DNA of 64,000 nt from Marinobacter gudaonensis (GTDB lineage Bacteria; Pseudomonadota; Gammaproteobacteria; Pseudomonadales; Oleiphilaceae): positions 2,790,001-2,854,000 of the forward strand of contig NZ_FOYV01000001.1 of the NCBI RefSeq assembly GCF_900115175.1, read 5' to 3'. Of this stretch, positions 26,964-35,727 are shown piece after piece. Each line of letters begins with the position of its first letter. The stretch's first letter is position 1. Under the pieces are notes generated by a model. The model was not told the origin of the DNA and searched no databases. It saw nothing but the letters and a program-made list of their open reading frames with translations. The position numbers and the translations under genes are program-made.

Positions 26964-29735
26964 CTAATGGGCTTCGTCCCAGTTGTCGCCGGCACCGGCT
27001 TCCACAAGCAGGGGGACATGCAGATCGGCGGCTGCCGACATGCGTTGCACCAGGCCGTCACGAATCTTGTCGAGGGCTGATTCCCGGACCTCGAGGATCA
27101 GTTCGTCGTGCACCTGCATGGTCATGCGGGCGTCGTCCGCGTGCTCGCGCAGGAGCCAGTTTTCCACCTCTACCATGGCGCGTTTGATGATGTCAGCCGC
27201 CGTACCCTGCATGGGCGCGTTGATGGCGGTGCGCTCCGCCGCCTGCTGCATCTGCTTGTTGCGGGCGTTGATCTCGGGCAGGTACAGGCGCCGGCCAAAG
27301 AGGGTTTCCACGAAGCCGTCGTCGTGGGCCTGTTTGCGGATGTTGTCCATGTATTTGAGCACGCCGGGGTAGCGTTCGAAATAACGGTCGATGTATTGCT
27401 GGGCCAGCTTACGCTCCACATCCAGCTGGCGGGACAGGCCAAAGGCCGACATTCCGTAGATCAGGCCGAAGTTGATGGCCTTGGCACTGCGCCGCTGATC
27501 GGCGGAGACCTCGTCCAGGCTCACGCCAAAGACTTCGGCGGCCGTGGCCTTGTGAATGTCCTCGCCTTTCTCGAACGCCTTCAACAGTCCTTTGTCGCCG
27601 GACAGGTGGGCCATGATCCGCAGCTCGATCTGGGAGTAATCCGCCGCCACCAGTTTGAAGCCCTCCGGCGCGATGAACGCCTGGCGGATGCGCCGCCCCT
27701 GTTCACTGCGGATGGGAATGTTCTGCAGGTTGGGTTCCGACGAGGACAGCCGGCCGGTGGCCGTGACCGCCTGATGATACGAGGTGTGCACGCGGCCGGT
27801 TCGATGGTGAATCAGCTCCGGCAGGGTGTCGGTGTAGGTCGACTTGAGCTTGCTCAGGCTCCGGTGTTCCAGAATCAGGCGTGGCAGCTCATGTTCGTGG
27901 GCCAGTTCCTGCAGCACCGGCTCGGCCGTGGACGGGGCCCCTTTCGGGGTTTTCTTGATCACCGGCAGGCCAAGCTTGTCGTAGAAAAGCGCCTGTAATT
28001 GCTTGGTGGAGCCCAGGTTGAACGTCTCACCAGCCACTTCGTGAGCCTCTTTCTCCAGTTCCGCCATGCGCTCGGCCAGTTCCTGGCTGTGTTGGCGCAG
28101 GGTGCTGGCGTTGATCAGGGTGCCGCGTTGCTCCATACGAGAAAGCACCGGCACCAGTGGCAGGTCGATCTCGCGGTACACCGAGGCCAGTTTGCCGGTC
28201 TCTTCGAGCCTGGGCTTCAGGGTCTCGTGCAGCCGCAGGGTGATGTCGGCGTCTTCTGCGGCGTAGGGCGCGGCCTGTTCCAGCTCGATCTGGTTGAAGG
28301 TCAGTTGCTTGGCGCCCTTGCCCGCGATCGACTCGTAGCTGATGGTTTTCTCGTTCAGGTAATACATTGCCAGGCTGTCCATGTCGTGGCGGGTGGCCAC
28401 GGAGTTCAGCACGTAGGACTCGAGCATGGTGTCCTCGGCAATGCCTTCCAGGTTGATGCCGTGGTTGGCGAGCACGTTCTTGTCGTATTTGAGGTTTTGT
28501 CCCACCTTGGCGAGTTTCGGGTTTTCCAGCAACGGCTTGAGCTGTTTGAGGACCTCATCCCGGTCCAGCTGTTCGGGAGCGCCCATGTAATCGTGAGCCA
28601 GAGGCACATAGGCTGCTTCGCCCGGCTCGATGGCAAAGGACACACCCACGATCTCGGCATCAATGTAGCGCAGGCTGGTGGTCTCGGTGTCGAAGGCAAA
28701 CAGGTCGGCGTCCTTCAGCCTCTTGAGCCAGCTATCCAGGGTTTTCTGATCGGTCACCACGCTGTAGTTGCGGGAGCCGGATGAGTTACCGCTGTTCTGC
28801 CCGGAGCTGGAACCCGCTTTCTGGCTGGACTCCTGCCTGTTTTCGGGATGACTGGCGTTGCCCGGATTGCCCTCGCCGTTTTCCAGTTCCGCTATCCAGG
28901 TCTTGAACTCGTATTCCCGGAACAGCTCAAGCAACTGGTCATCGTCCTGTTCCCGAAGCTTGAGATCCTCCAGGCCAAAATCCAGCTCGACATCGGTGCG
29001 GATGGTGGCCAGCTCCCGGCTCAGGGGCAGGGAATCGGTGGCCTCCCGGAGGTATTCCCCGATCTTGCCCTTGATCTCATCGGCATGCTCGATCAGGTTG
29101 TCCAGGTTGTCGTAGGTCTGCAGCCACTTTACAGCGGTTTTCGGGCCGCATTTGTTGACCCCCGGAATGTTGTCCACCTTGTCGCCCACCAGGGCCAGGT
29201 AATCGATGATCTGCTCGGGGGTGACGCCGAACTTTTCCACCACCCCGTCCCGGTCCATACGGGTTTCGGTCATGGTATTGATCAGGGTGACGTGATCGCT
29301 GACCAGCTGTGCCATGTCCTTGTCGCCGGTAGACACCACGACGTCGATACCCTTGCTGGTGGCCTCGTTGGCCAGGGTGCCGATCACGTCGTCGGCTTCA
29401 ACGCCACTGACGGTCAGTAGCGGGAGTCCCATGGCCTTTACGATCTCGTGGATTGGTTCGATCTGACAGGCCAGATCCTCCGGCATCGGCGGACGGTTGG
29501 CCTTGTACTCCTCGTACATCTCATGACGGAAGGTTTTGCCCTTGGCGTCGAACACCACCACCATCTTGGAGCCGGGAAAATCCTGCTCCAGGCGGCGGAT
29601 CATGCTGATTACCCCCTTGATGGCGCCGGTGGGGTGGTCCTTGCTTGTGGTCAGCGGTGGCAGTGCGTGATAAGCGCGGAAAAGATAGGACGATCCGTCC
29701 ACAAGAACCACAGGGGGAGTGTTTTTGCTGGTCAT
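26964..29735 (-). CDS. polA: DNA polymerase I
   Basis: A 923-residue replication and repair polymerase. The 5'-3' exonuclease domain occupies about 1-290 (VDGSSYLFRAYHAL; STGDKDMAQLV); the 3'-5' exonuclease about 325-510 (FAFDTETTSL keeps the DxE pair); the polymerase follows, with DYSQIELR, RRSAKAINFGLIYG and QVHDELILEV. All three activities look intact. A Gly/Ser/Asn-rich linker (near 300-320) separates the domains. ATG 29735 (MTSKNTPPVVLVDG) is chosen over the longer frame to 29807. Confidence 0.97.
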   Translation of the reverse strand: MTSKNTPPVVLVDGSSYLFRAYHALPPLTTSKDHPTGAIKGVISMIRRLEQDFPGSKMVVVFDAKGKTFRHEMYEEYKANRPPMPEDLACQIEPIHEIVKAMGLPLLTVSGVEADDVIGTLANEATSKGIDVVVSTGDKDMAQLVSDHVTLINTMTETRMDRDGVVEKFGVTPEQIIDYLALVGDKVDNIPGVNKCGPKTAVKWLQTYDNLDNLIEHADEIKGKIGEYLREATDSLPLSRELATIRTDVELDFGLEDLKLREQDDDQLLELFREYEFKTWIAELENGEGNPGNASHPENRQESSQKAGSSSGQNSGNSSGSRNYSVVTDQKTLDSWLKRLKDADLFAFDTETTSLRYIDAEIVGVSFAIEPGEAAYVPLAHDYMGAPEQLDRDEVLKQLKPLLENPKLAKVGQNLKYDKNVLANHGINLEGIAEDTMLESYVLNSVATRHDMDSLAMYYLNEKTISYESIAGKGAKQLTFNQIELEQAAPYAAEDADITLRLHETLKPRLEETGKLASVYREIDLPLVPVLSRMEQRGTLINASTLRQHSQELAERMAELEKEAHEVAGETFNLGSTKQLQALFYDKLGLPVIKKTPKGAPSTAEPVLQELAHEHELPRLILEHRSLSKLKSTYTDTLPELIHHRTGRVHTSYHQAVTATGRLSSSEPNLQNIPIRSEQGRRIRQAFIAPEGFKLVAADYSQIELRIMAHLSGDKGLLKAFEKGEDIHKATAAEVFGVSLDEVSADQRRSAKAINFGLIYGMSAFGLSRQLDVERKLAQQYIDRYFERYPGVLKYMDNIRKQAHDDGFVETLFGRRLYLPEINARNKQMQQAAERTAINAPMQGTAADIIKRAMVEVENWLLREHADDARMTMQVHDELILEVRESALDKIRDGLVQRMSAAADLHVPLLVEAGAGDNWDEAH

Positions 29736-29822
29736 GTCAAAACAGGTCCGGAATCTGATTGAAGCGTGGAATGGCTTGTGCAACTCTGTCATCAAATGAA
29801 TGGACAAGAGGGTATCACGAAA

Positions 29823-30161
29823 ATGAAACGAATCGCCTGCCCGGCTCTGTTGCTCGCCAGCCTGCCTCTGGCCGCGCTCGCCCAGGACTCCGGCGCGCTG
29901 GATGAGACGCCTGTGGCAACGCCGAAGGAACCGGTGGTGATTTCGGACTACCAGCCGGCCAGTGAGGGCCCGCAGATCGTGATTCGGCCCGGGGAGAATG
30001 AAGTCTTCTATGAATACCGGGTCAACGGCCAGCTCATGGAAATCAAGGTGGTGCCCGAAGTAGGGGCGGAATACTATCTGGTGCCGGCGGACGGCGGCGG
30101 CTGGATCCGGGAAACCGAGTCCGACATGCTGGTGCCGAGCTGGGTCATTTTCCGCTGGTAG
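29823..30161 (+). CDS. DUF2782 periplasmic protein
   Basis: A 112-residue protein with a signal peptide (residues 1 to about 20, PLAALAQ). The mature part PQIVIRPGENEVFYEYRVNGQLMEIKVVPEVG and the ending MLVPSWVIFRW fit DUF2782. It sits divergently next to polA, as in Pseudomonas. No function is established. ATG 29823 is chosen because codons upstream to 29766 would destroy the signal peptide. Confidence 0.87.
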   Translation: MKRIACPALLLASLPLAALAQDSGALDETPVATPKEPVVISDYQPASEGPQIVIRPGENEVFYEYRVNGQLMEIKVVPEVGAEYYLVPADGGGWIRETESDMLVPSWVIFRW

Positions 30162-30168
30162 CCCGATC

Positions 30169-30648
30169 TCAGATGAGATCGACGGCCACGGGCTCTGAGC
30201 GCCGGCTCTCCAGTCCTTCGTTGTCCACCGTGGTAATGGTGAATTCGTAGGCCCCGGCCGGGAGCCCGTCCAGGGCGTACCGGGTAACGGAAGGGCTGTC
30301 GATGCGAATGACCTGGTAACTGGCCTGGTGCCTCAGCCGGAAGTAAATCCGGAAGCCGGCAATCTGTCCCGGCGCCAACGCTGAGCCGTCTTCCCTGGTC
30401 AGTGGTGCATTCCAACGTAATTCTCTGGTAGCAATGGCCGCGCCGCCTGCATGGGTGCGGGCCTGTCCTAGTGTGTTCAGCAGGCCATCGGTCGCCTGGT
30501 CCAGCCGTGAATCAGCCAGTTCTGAGGCTCGCTGGGGACTGGTTTTCGTGGCTCTCGAATCTTCCTGGCACCCGGACAGAGCCAGGCAGGCAAGCAGCGT
30601 CAGCGCAGACACTACGGTACGGCGATAAATGGTTGCAGCGTAAAGCAT
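30169..30648 (-). CDS. lipoprotein with a fibronectin type III-like domain
   Basis: A 159-residue protein. The signal peptide ends in a lipobox (LALSGC, cysteine near residue 27). Residues about 75-157 look like one fibronectin type III domain: the Trp in ELRWNAP, IAGFRIYFR, and YALDGLPAGAYEFTITTVDNEGLES. Probably attached to the outer membrane and exposed to the periplasm. It converges with the DUF2782 gene. No specific role is known. Confidence 0.8.
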   Translation of the reverse strand: MLYAATIYRRTVVSALTLLACLALSGCQEDSRATKTSPQRASELADSRLDQATDGLLNTLGQARTHAGGAAIATRELRWNAPLTREDGSALAPGQIAGFRIYFRLRHQASYQVIRIDSPSVTRYALDGLPAGAYEFTITTVDNEGLESRRSEPVAVDLI

Positions 30649-30928
30649 CGACTACTCACATACGGGCGGCAACGGGGCCGGCGAACGGATTGACAACGTA
30701 TGGAGCCTGAATAAAACGGGGAGACGGGCCTCGAACCAGTGCGCAATTATGCCAGCCGCGATCAGCGGTTCAAGTGAATAATCCGTAAAACCGCGTATAA
30801 CGACGATTTCGGGTTTTAGTATGAACATTCTAATTTTTACCCGTAACTTTGATTCTGAAATTGAAGAAAGGTCGGTGCGGATCAACCCATACGGCCTTGG
30901 AATTTTCAGGTAATCAAGGAGAACCAAC

Positions 30929-31351
30929 ATGGGTAAGCTCAAGAGCTATCAGGAACAACTGCAGGACATCGTAGAGAAGGGCATCAACGCCGCTGAAGAA
31001 CAGCAGAAGAAGCTGGCCGCCAAGCCGTTTGACTACGCCGAAAAGCTTGAGTCTGAAGCGCGCGAATACAGCGTGAAGACCCTGCGCAAGCGTTACAACG
31101 GCTACAGCGACAGCCTCTTCGATCAGCTGCGCAGCCTGAACAGCCGCTTCGGCAACTTTGCCGCAGACCTGGTGGCCAAGCTGGAAAAAGAAGCCGCTGA
31201 AGGCGCGGACGCTGTTTCTGAAGCAGCAGAAGACGTGTCTGAAGCCGCCCAGGACGCCAAGAAGTCTGTGGAAGCCAAAAAGCCGGCGGCTCGCAAGTCC
31301 ACCGCCCGCAAATCCACCTCTACAGCCAAGAAGAGCACTGCTTCTGCCTGA
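30929..31351 (+). CDS. phasin-like protein with a lysine/alanine-rich tail
   Basis: A 140-residue protein after a good AAGGAG site. Residues 1-85 are helical and charged (QEQLQDIVEKGINAAEEQQKKLAAKPFDYAEKL). Residues 86-108 are Ala/Glu-rich, and the last 32 residues form a basic repeat (KKPAARKSTARKST, STAKKSTASA), as in histone-like tails. PhaF-type phasins have this layout, binding storage granules through the helices and DNA through the tail; no PHA gene is nearby, so this remains a suggestion. Confidence 0.7.
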   Translation: MGKLKSYQEQLQDIVEKGINAAEEQQKKLAAKPFDYAEKLESEAREYSVKTLRKRYNGYSDSLFDQLRSLNSRFGNFAADLVAKLEKEAAEGADAVSEAAEDVSEAAQDAKKSVEAKKPAARKSTARKSTSTAKKSTASA

Positions 31352-31389
31352 GTGAGGTGAGGCGGCTGTCGAAGACAGTTTGCCAGGCT

Positions 31390-31424
31390 AAAAAAGGGGC
31401 TCCGTTTTGCGGAGCCCCTTTTTT
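31390..31424. terminator. bidirectional terminator
   Basis: A 9-bp stem GGGGCTCCG/CGGAGCCCC with a five-base loop, flanked by A6 and T7, serving the phasin-like gene and the converging DUF4124 gene. Confidence 0.92.
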
Positions 31425-31486
31425 GTGTTTCATCTTTCCAGGATTCATTTCTTGGCGGGCGCACTGCCCTGGCAGGCCCTTTGCTC

Positions 31487-32140
31487 TTATTCGGTGGCCT
31501 CTTCCGGATCGAGTGGAAGGGTGCGAGCCTGTTCAGTGATTTCCTCAAGACGTTCGATGTCGGCTTCAAACGCGTCCCGTAGCGCTTCGATTTCCTGGGT
31601 TTGAACAGCAATTTCGCGCTCGATGTCCCGAATCTGAGCCTCCAGACGCCGGATCTTTTCCAGGGTTGCCTCGGGAATATCCCGTCCGGCCCTTTCCAGG
31701 TCCGCGGCCCGGCTCTGTTCGGCGTCCAGTTGGCTGGAGATGACCGAGATATTGCCTCGTTTCAGCTGGATAAGCCCCTCAAGTTCGCGGATCTTGCGGT
31801 GCATGGCCTTCACCGCCTGATCGGGGTGGCTAAACCGTTTGAGGAGCAGGCGGTCTTGCTCCCTCTGCTCGGCCAGGGCTTTCTGACGTTGCTTTTCCGC
31901 CTCCCGGGCGGCGATTTCTTCTTCGGTGGGCGCTGGCGGAATGGTCTCAATCACCCGGCCATTGTTGCCAAGGATGTCGTACCCGCGTTTGGTGGCTTCC
32001 TGGGGAATGGTATTGCTGATCACCACCTGGCCGTTCTCATCCGTGTAGCGGTACATGTTGGCCGCAGCCTGGGAGGACATTCCCAGGGCCAGCGCCAACA
32101 CCGTTGCTTTCAGTGAGCGTTCAGTCAGGCGTTTGGTCAT
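31487..32140 (-). CDS. DUF4124 domain coiled-coil protein, exported
   Basis: A 217-residue protein. Signal peptide to about residue 27 (LALALGMSSQAAA), then a DUF4124 domain (MYRYTDENGQVVISNTIPQEA) and a long coiled coil from about 75 to 210 (EEEIAAREAEKQRQKALAEQ; IRRLEAQIRDIEREIAVQTQEIEALR). DUF4124 proteins are periplasmic and of unknown role. It starts 3 bases after the pyrE stop and is probably cotranscribed with it. Confidence 0.85.
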   Translation of the reverse strand: MTKRLTERSLKATVLALALGMSSQAAANMYRYTDENGQVVISNTIPQEATKRGYDILGNNGRVIETIPPAPTEEEIAAREAEKQRQKALAEQREQDRLLLKRFSHPDQAVKAMHRKIRELEGLIQLKRGNISVISSQLDAEQSRAADLERAGRDIPEATLEKIRRLEAQIRDIEREIAVQTQEIEALRDAFEADIERLEEITEQARTLPLDPEEATE

Positions 32141-32143
32141 CAG

Positions 32144-32782
32144 TCAGACTCCGTAACGGTCTCGGTAACTGGCTACCCTGCTTGCGTGCTCTGTAAACCC
32201 GGTGTTGGACTGCAGGTAGTCCAGAACCTGGTCCAGGCGGATGATGCTGACCACCGGAATCCCGAATTCCTTTTCCACTTCCTGGATGGCGGACAATTCA
32301 CCGTTGCCGCGCTCCTGCCGGTCCAGGGCAATCAGTACGCCGGCAGGTTCGGCACCGGCCTCACGAATCAGGTCGATGGATTCCCGAATAGCCGTTCCGG
32401 CGGTAATCACATCGTCAACAATCAGTATTCTGCCCTGCAAAGGTGCACCCACGATGTTGCCGCCCTCACCATGATCTTTCTTTTCCTTGCGGTTAAAGGC
32501 AAAGGGTTTGCTGTTACCGTCTGTAGCAAGGGCCATGGCGGTGACGGTGGCCAACGGAATGCCCTTATAGGCAGGGCCGAAAATGATGTCATAATCCAGC
32601 CCGCTGCGTTCTATGGCAGCGGCATAGGCCTTGCTTAGCTGAAGCAGGTCGTCCCCGGTGTTGAACAGGCCTGCGTTGAAAAAGTACGGGCTGGTACGGC
32701 CAGACTTGAGCGTGAACTCGCCGAATCGCAAAACGTTCCGGCGGATGGCGAATTCGATAAATGTCTGCTGATAGTCGTGCAT
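32144..32782 (-). CDS. pyrE: orotate phosphoribosyltransferase
   Basis: A 212-residue enzyme that joins orotate and PRPP to give orotidine monophosphate in pyrimidine synthesis. Seen: [41 protein letters not shown] and the PRPP motif [14 protein letters not shown]. The length is standard. It is divergent from crc across about 80 bases, as in Pseudomonas. Confidence 0.97.
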   Translation of the reverse strand: MHDYQQTFIEFAIRRNVLRFGEFTLKSGRTSPYFFNAGLFNTGDDLLQLSKAYAAAIERSGLDYDIIFGPAYKGIPLATVTAMALATDGNSKPFAFNRKEKKDHGEGGNIVGAPLQGRILIVDDVITAGTAIRESIDLIREAGAEPAGVLIALDRQERGNGELSAIQEVEKEFGIPVVSIIRLDQVLDYLQSNTGFTEHASRVASYRDRYGV

Positions 32783-32863
32783 GGCAAGGCTTCTGGCGGG
32801 TGTTCGTCTTTAATTAGCGCGTAAAAACGGTATCATACACACAAACCGAATCAGGGAACACGT

Positions 32864-33670
32864 ATGCGGGTAGTATCAATCAGCGTCAATGGCCTCGCCC
32901 AGGCCGTTGAAAAAGGCTTTTTCGACTGGCTGGCGCGGCAGGATGCTGATGTCGTCTGCGTGCAGGATCACCGCATGCGGGCGTACGAGATTGAGGACTA
33001 CAATCTGATTCCCGAGGGCTACGAGGCCTATTTCATTGATGGCGAGAAGAACGAGGACGGTGGGGTAGGCATCTACACCCGGCATTTCCCGAAGGCCATC
33101 ATGTACGGCTTTGCCAACGAGCAGGCAGACCGTGAGGGGCGGTTCATTCAGGCCGATTTCGACAAGGTCTCGGTGGCTTGCGTGCTGGCCCCTTGCGCCC
33201 TGGGGCGCGAGGAAGAGCCCATCGGTGAAGACGACCTCACGGTGCTGGACCACAAGGACGAGTTCATGGAGTCCTTCGGCCTGCACATGCAGAAGACCCT
33301 GCGCAAGCGCCGCCAGTTCATCTTCTGCGCCAACCTGCAGACCGCCCATCACGTGACCGACGCGAGCCCCCTGTATCACAAGCTGGACTTCTCGGGCTTC
33401 CTGCCCCACGAACGTGCGTGGCTGGATCGTTTGTTCGATGAAATGGGCTGCGTGGATGGCTTCCGCGAGATCAACAAGCAGAGCAACCAGTTCACCTGGT
33501 GGCCCGAGCAGGCCGAAGGTTCCCGCAAGAACGCCGGCATTCGTGTCGACTACCAGCTGCTGACACCAGGCATCCGCAAGACCATTCGCGACGGCTGGAT
33601 CGACGACGCCACCCGCTTCTCCGATCACGCCCCCGTGATCATGGACTACGACATAGAAATCGGCTTTTAA
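32864..33670 (+). CDS. crc: Crc-like catabolite repression protein (EEP fold)
   Basis: A 268-residue member of the exonuclease III/EEP fold placed between pyrE and rph, exactly where crc lies in Pseudomonas. Of the ExoIII active site, Asn9 (SVNG) and the FSDHAPVIMDY histidine remain, but the metal-binding Glu is Asp (VQDHR) and the DxN motif reads CANLQ, with Asp replaced by Ala. Pseudomonas Crc has the same kind of losses, lacks nuclease activity and acts with Hfq to block translation of catabolic mRNAs. True nuclease function is therefore unlikely. Confidence 0.85.
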   Translation: MRVVSISVNGLAQAVEKGFFDWLARQDADVVCVQDHRMRAYEIEDYNLIPEGYEAYFIDGEKNEDGGVGIYTRHFPKAIMYGFANEQADREGRFIQADFDKVSVACVLAPCALGREEEPIGEDDLTVLDHKDEFMESFGLHMQKTLRKRRQFIFCANLQTAHHVTDASPLYHKLDFSGFLPHERAWLDRLFDEMGCVDGFREINKQSNQFTWWPEQAEGSRKNAGIRVDYQLLTPGIRKTIRDGWIDDATRFSDHAPVIMDYDIEIGF

Positions 33671-33681
33671 GCTTTGGGGAA

Positions 33682-33793
33682 GGCGCGTGCGCGGCAACGC
33701 TTTCCCAGACACGCTACGAGCACATCCATGTGCGCTTGCATCGGGCCATCCTTGGCCCTCAACAGTCTGGAAAAGCGTCGCCGCGCACGCGCC
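33682..33793. repeat. palindromic element B
   Basis: Arms 33682-33710 and 33765-33793 pair over 29 bases with two mismatches. The 54-base core contains GCACATCCATGTGC and GGGCCATCCTTGGCCC, two small hairpins with ATCC-containing loops. The core sequence closely matches that of element C in reverse orientation. Confidence 0.88.
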
Positions 33794-33826
33794 CCGAGCC
33801 TACGGGGGTCCCGAACAGCAGCGGGT

Positions 33827-33930
33827 CCGGAGGAGGAGGTTTATCCGGGACCGTCTCCGGCCAGGGAAGGCCGGAGCCGAGCGCACATGGATGTGCTTGT
33901 AGCGTGTCCCGGATAAACCTCCTCCTCCGG
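33827..33930. repeat. palindromic element C
   Basis: Arms 33827-33851 and 33906-33930 are perfectly complementary over 25 bases. The 54-base core, read on the minus strand, begins ACGCTACAAGCACATCCATG and holds a second hairpin around CCGGCCTTCCCTGGCCGG. Adjacent to element B in inverted orientation, filling the crc-rph gap. Confidence 0.88.
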
Positions 33931-33957
33931 GCACGCGGGCGACCTGCTCTGCAGTAA

Positions 33958-34674
33958 TCAGCCCTCCAGAGCCGCCTTCTGAATCCCGAACAACTCCTCA
34001 ATACCCTGCTTCGCCAGAGTCAGCATGCTGTCCAGCTCCGACTGGTCGAACGGCGCGCCTTCCGCAGTTCCCTGGATCTCGATGAAGCCACCCCGGTCGG
34101 TCATGATCACGTTCATGTCGGTTTCCGCCTCGGAGTCTTCCGGGTAATCCAGGTCTACCACCGGTGTGCCCTGATACATGCCAACGGACAGAGCCGCGAC
34201 CATCTGCTTGAGCGGGGATTTCTTCAGCCGCTTCTCGGCCACCAGATAGTTGAGGGCGTCCACCAGTGCCACACAGCCGCCGGTGATGGCCGCGGTGCGG
34301 GTGCCGCCGTCAGCCTGGATGACGTCGCAGTCAACGGTGATGGTGTGCTCACCCAGGGCCTCGAGATCCACCGCAGCGCGCAGGGAGCGGCCAATCAGTC
34401 GCTGGATTTCAACGGTGCGCCCGCCCTGTTTACCGCGAGCGGCTTCCCGGCCCATGCGGCTGCCGGTGGAGCGTGGCAGCATGCCGTATTCCGCGGTGAT
34501 CCAGCCCTTGCCTTCGCCCCGCAGAAACGGGGGAACCTTGTTTTCGACGGATGCGGTGCAGATAACCTTGGTGTCGCCGAATTCCACCAGTACGGAACCC
34601 TCGGCGTGCCGGGTGTAGTTGCGGGTGATTCGAACATCTCTCGGTTGCTCGGGCGTTCTGCCGCTTGGACGCAT
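33958..34674 (-). CDS. rph: ribonuclease PH
   Basis: A 238-residue phosphorolytic 3'-5' exoribonuclease that trims tRNA precursors. Motifs: [21 protein letters not shown] at the start, [39 protein letters not shown] and [22 protein letters not shown] 34674 follows AGGAAA and fits the family; upstream codons to 34755 are rejected. Divergent from yicC. Confidence 0.97.
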   Translation of the reverse strand: MRPSGRTPEQPRDVRITRNYTRHAEGSVLVEFGDTKVICTASVENKVPPFLRGEGKGWITAEYGMLPRSTGSRMGREAARGKQGGRTVEIQRLIGRSLRAAVDLEALGEHTITVDCDVIQADGGTRTAAITGGCVALVDALNYLVAEKRLKKSPLKQMVAALSVGMYQGTPVVDLDYPEDSEAETDMNVIMTDRGGFIEIQGTAEGAPFDQSELDSMLTLAKQGIEELFGIQKAALEG

Positions 34675-34842
34675 AGTATTTCCTGAAAGTCTGAATTGAA
34701 TGTCCGGGCCGCGGCCCGGTTGGTGGTTTGTCGAAAAGGCCCGTGAGTATAACACGTTGGTCCGGGCCGTTTGTCCGGTTCGCGGAAGACGTTAAGAGCC
34801 TGTTAAACTCGAGTGCATGTTGCAAACAGGAGCGGAACTGAA

Positions 34843-35709
34843 ATGATCCGAAGTATGACAGCGTTTGCCCGAAAGGATGTCCAGGGGGAGTGGGGTACGC
34901 TCACCTGCGAAATCCGGACGGTTAACCACCGCTACCTGGAGCCTTCCTTCCGGTTGCCGGACGCGTTCCGGGAGCTTGAAAACCGGTTTCGGGAGGCCCT
35001 GCGCAATCATCTGAAGCGCGGCAAGGTGGACGTGTCCATGCGCCTGCAGTCCGCTGAAAAAGGCGTCCAGAGTTTCGAGGTCAGTGAGGATATGGCCCAG
35101 GCGGTCAACGAAGCCGCGAATCACATCAACAAGATGCTCGATAACCCCGCCCACATCAACGCGCTGGATATTCTCCGATGGCCGGGCGTGCTCTCGGTGC
35201 CGGAGCAGGACTATGGTCCTGCCAAAGAGGCCGCCGTTGGTCTGTTTGAGCAAACCGTGGCCGAGCTTGCTTCGGTGCGCGAGCGCGAGGGTGAGCGGCT
35301 GAGGCCATTGTTCGAGGAACGTCTGAACACCATGGCAGAGCTGGTGGCGGACGTGCGCCAGCGAATGCCGGGGCTACTGGAAGCGCAGGAAAAGAATCTG
35401 CGGGAGCGTTTCGAGAAAGCCCGCGTTGAGCTGGACGCCGAGCGGGTGGCCCAGGAGATGGTGATGCTGGCCCAGAAGAGCGACGTTGCCGAGGAGCTGG
35501 ATCGCCTGGATGCCCATATTGGTGAGGTAACTGACACTCTCAAAAGCGACGAGGCCATTGGTCGCCGGCTGGATTTCCTGATGCAGGAGCTGAACCGGGA
35601 AGCCAATACCCTCAGCAGCAAGAGCATTGATGCCGGCGTGACACGAGTCGCGGTTGATCTGAAGGTCTTGATCGAGCAAATGCGTGAGCAGGTGCAGAAC
35701 CTGGAGTGA
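34843..35709 (+). CDS. yicC: YicC family endoribonuclease
   Basis: A 288-residue protein with the conserved N-terminus MIRSMTAFAR and the C-terminus KRLDFLMQELNREANTLSSKS-like segment (here GRRLDFLMQELNREANT). YicC proteins are reported to cleave certain sRNAs and to influence stationary-phase survival. The start at ATG 34843 has AGGAGCGG upstream. Same position relative to rph and gmk as in Pseudomonas. Confidence 0.93.
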   Translation: MIRSMTAFARKDVQGEWGTLTCEIRTVNHRYLEPSFRLPDAFRELENRFREALRNHLKRGKVDVSMRLQSAEKGVQSFEVSEDMAQAVNEAANHINKMLDNPAHINALDILRWPGVLSVPEQDYGPAKEAAVGLFEQTVAELASVREREGERLRPLFEERLNTMAELVADVRQRMPGLLEAQEKNLRERFEKARVELDAERVAQEMVMLAQKSDVAEELDRLDAHIGEVTDTLKSDEAIGRRLDFLMQELNREANTLSSKSIDAGVTRVAVDLKVLIEQMREQVQNLE

Positions 35710-35727
35710 AGCAGGCTCGCCCGGGCC

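Noticed and set aside
33687..33916. Short open frames ending ...MDVLVACPG in the crc-rph gap
   Set aside because: They are translations of palindromic elements B and C; no ribosome site or coding signal supports them.
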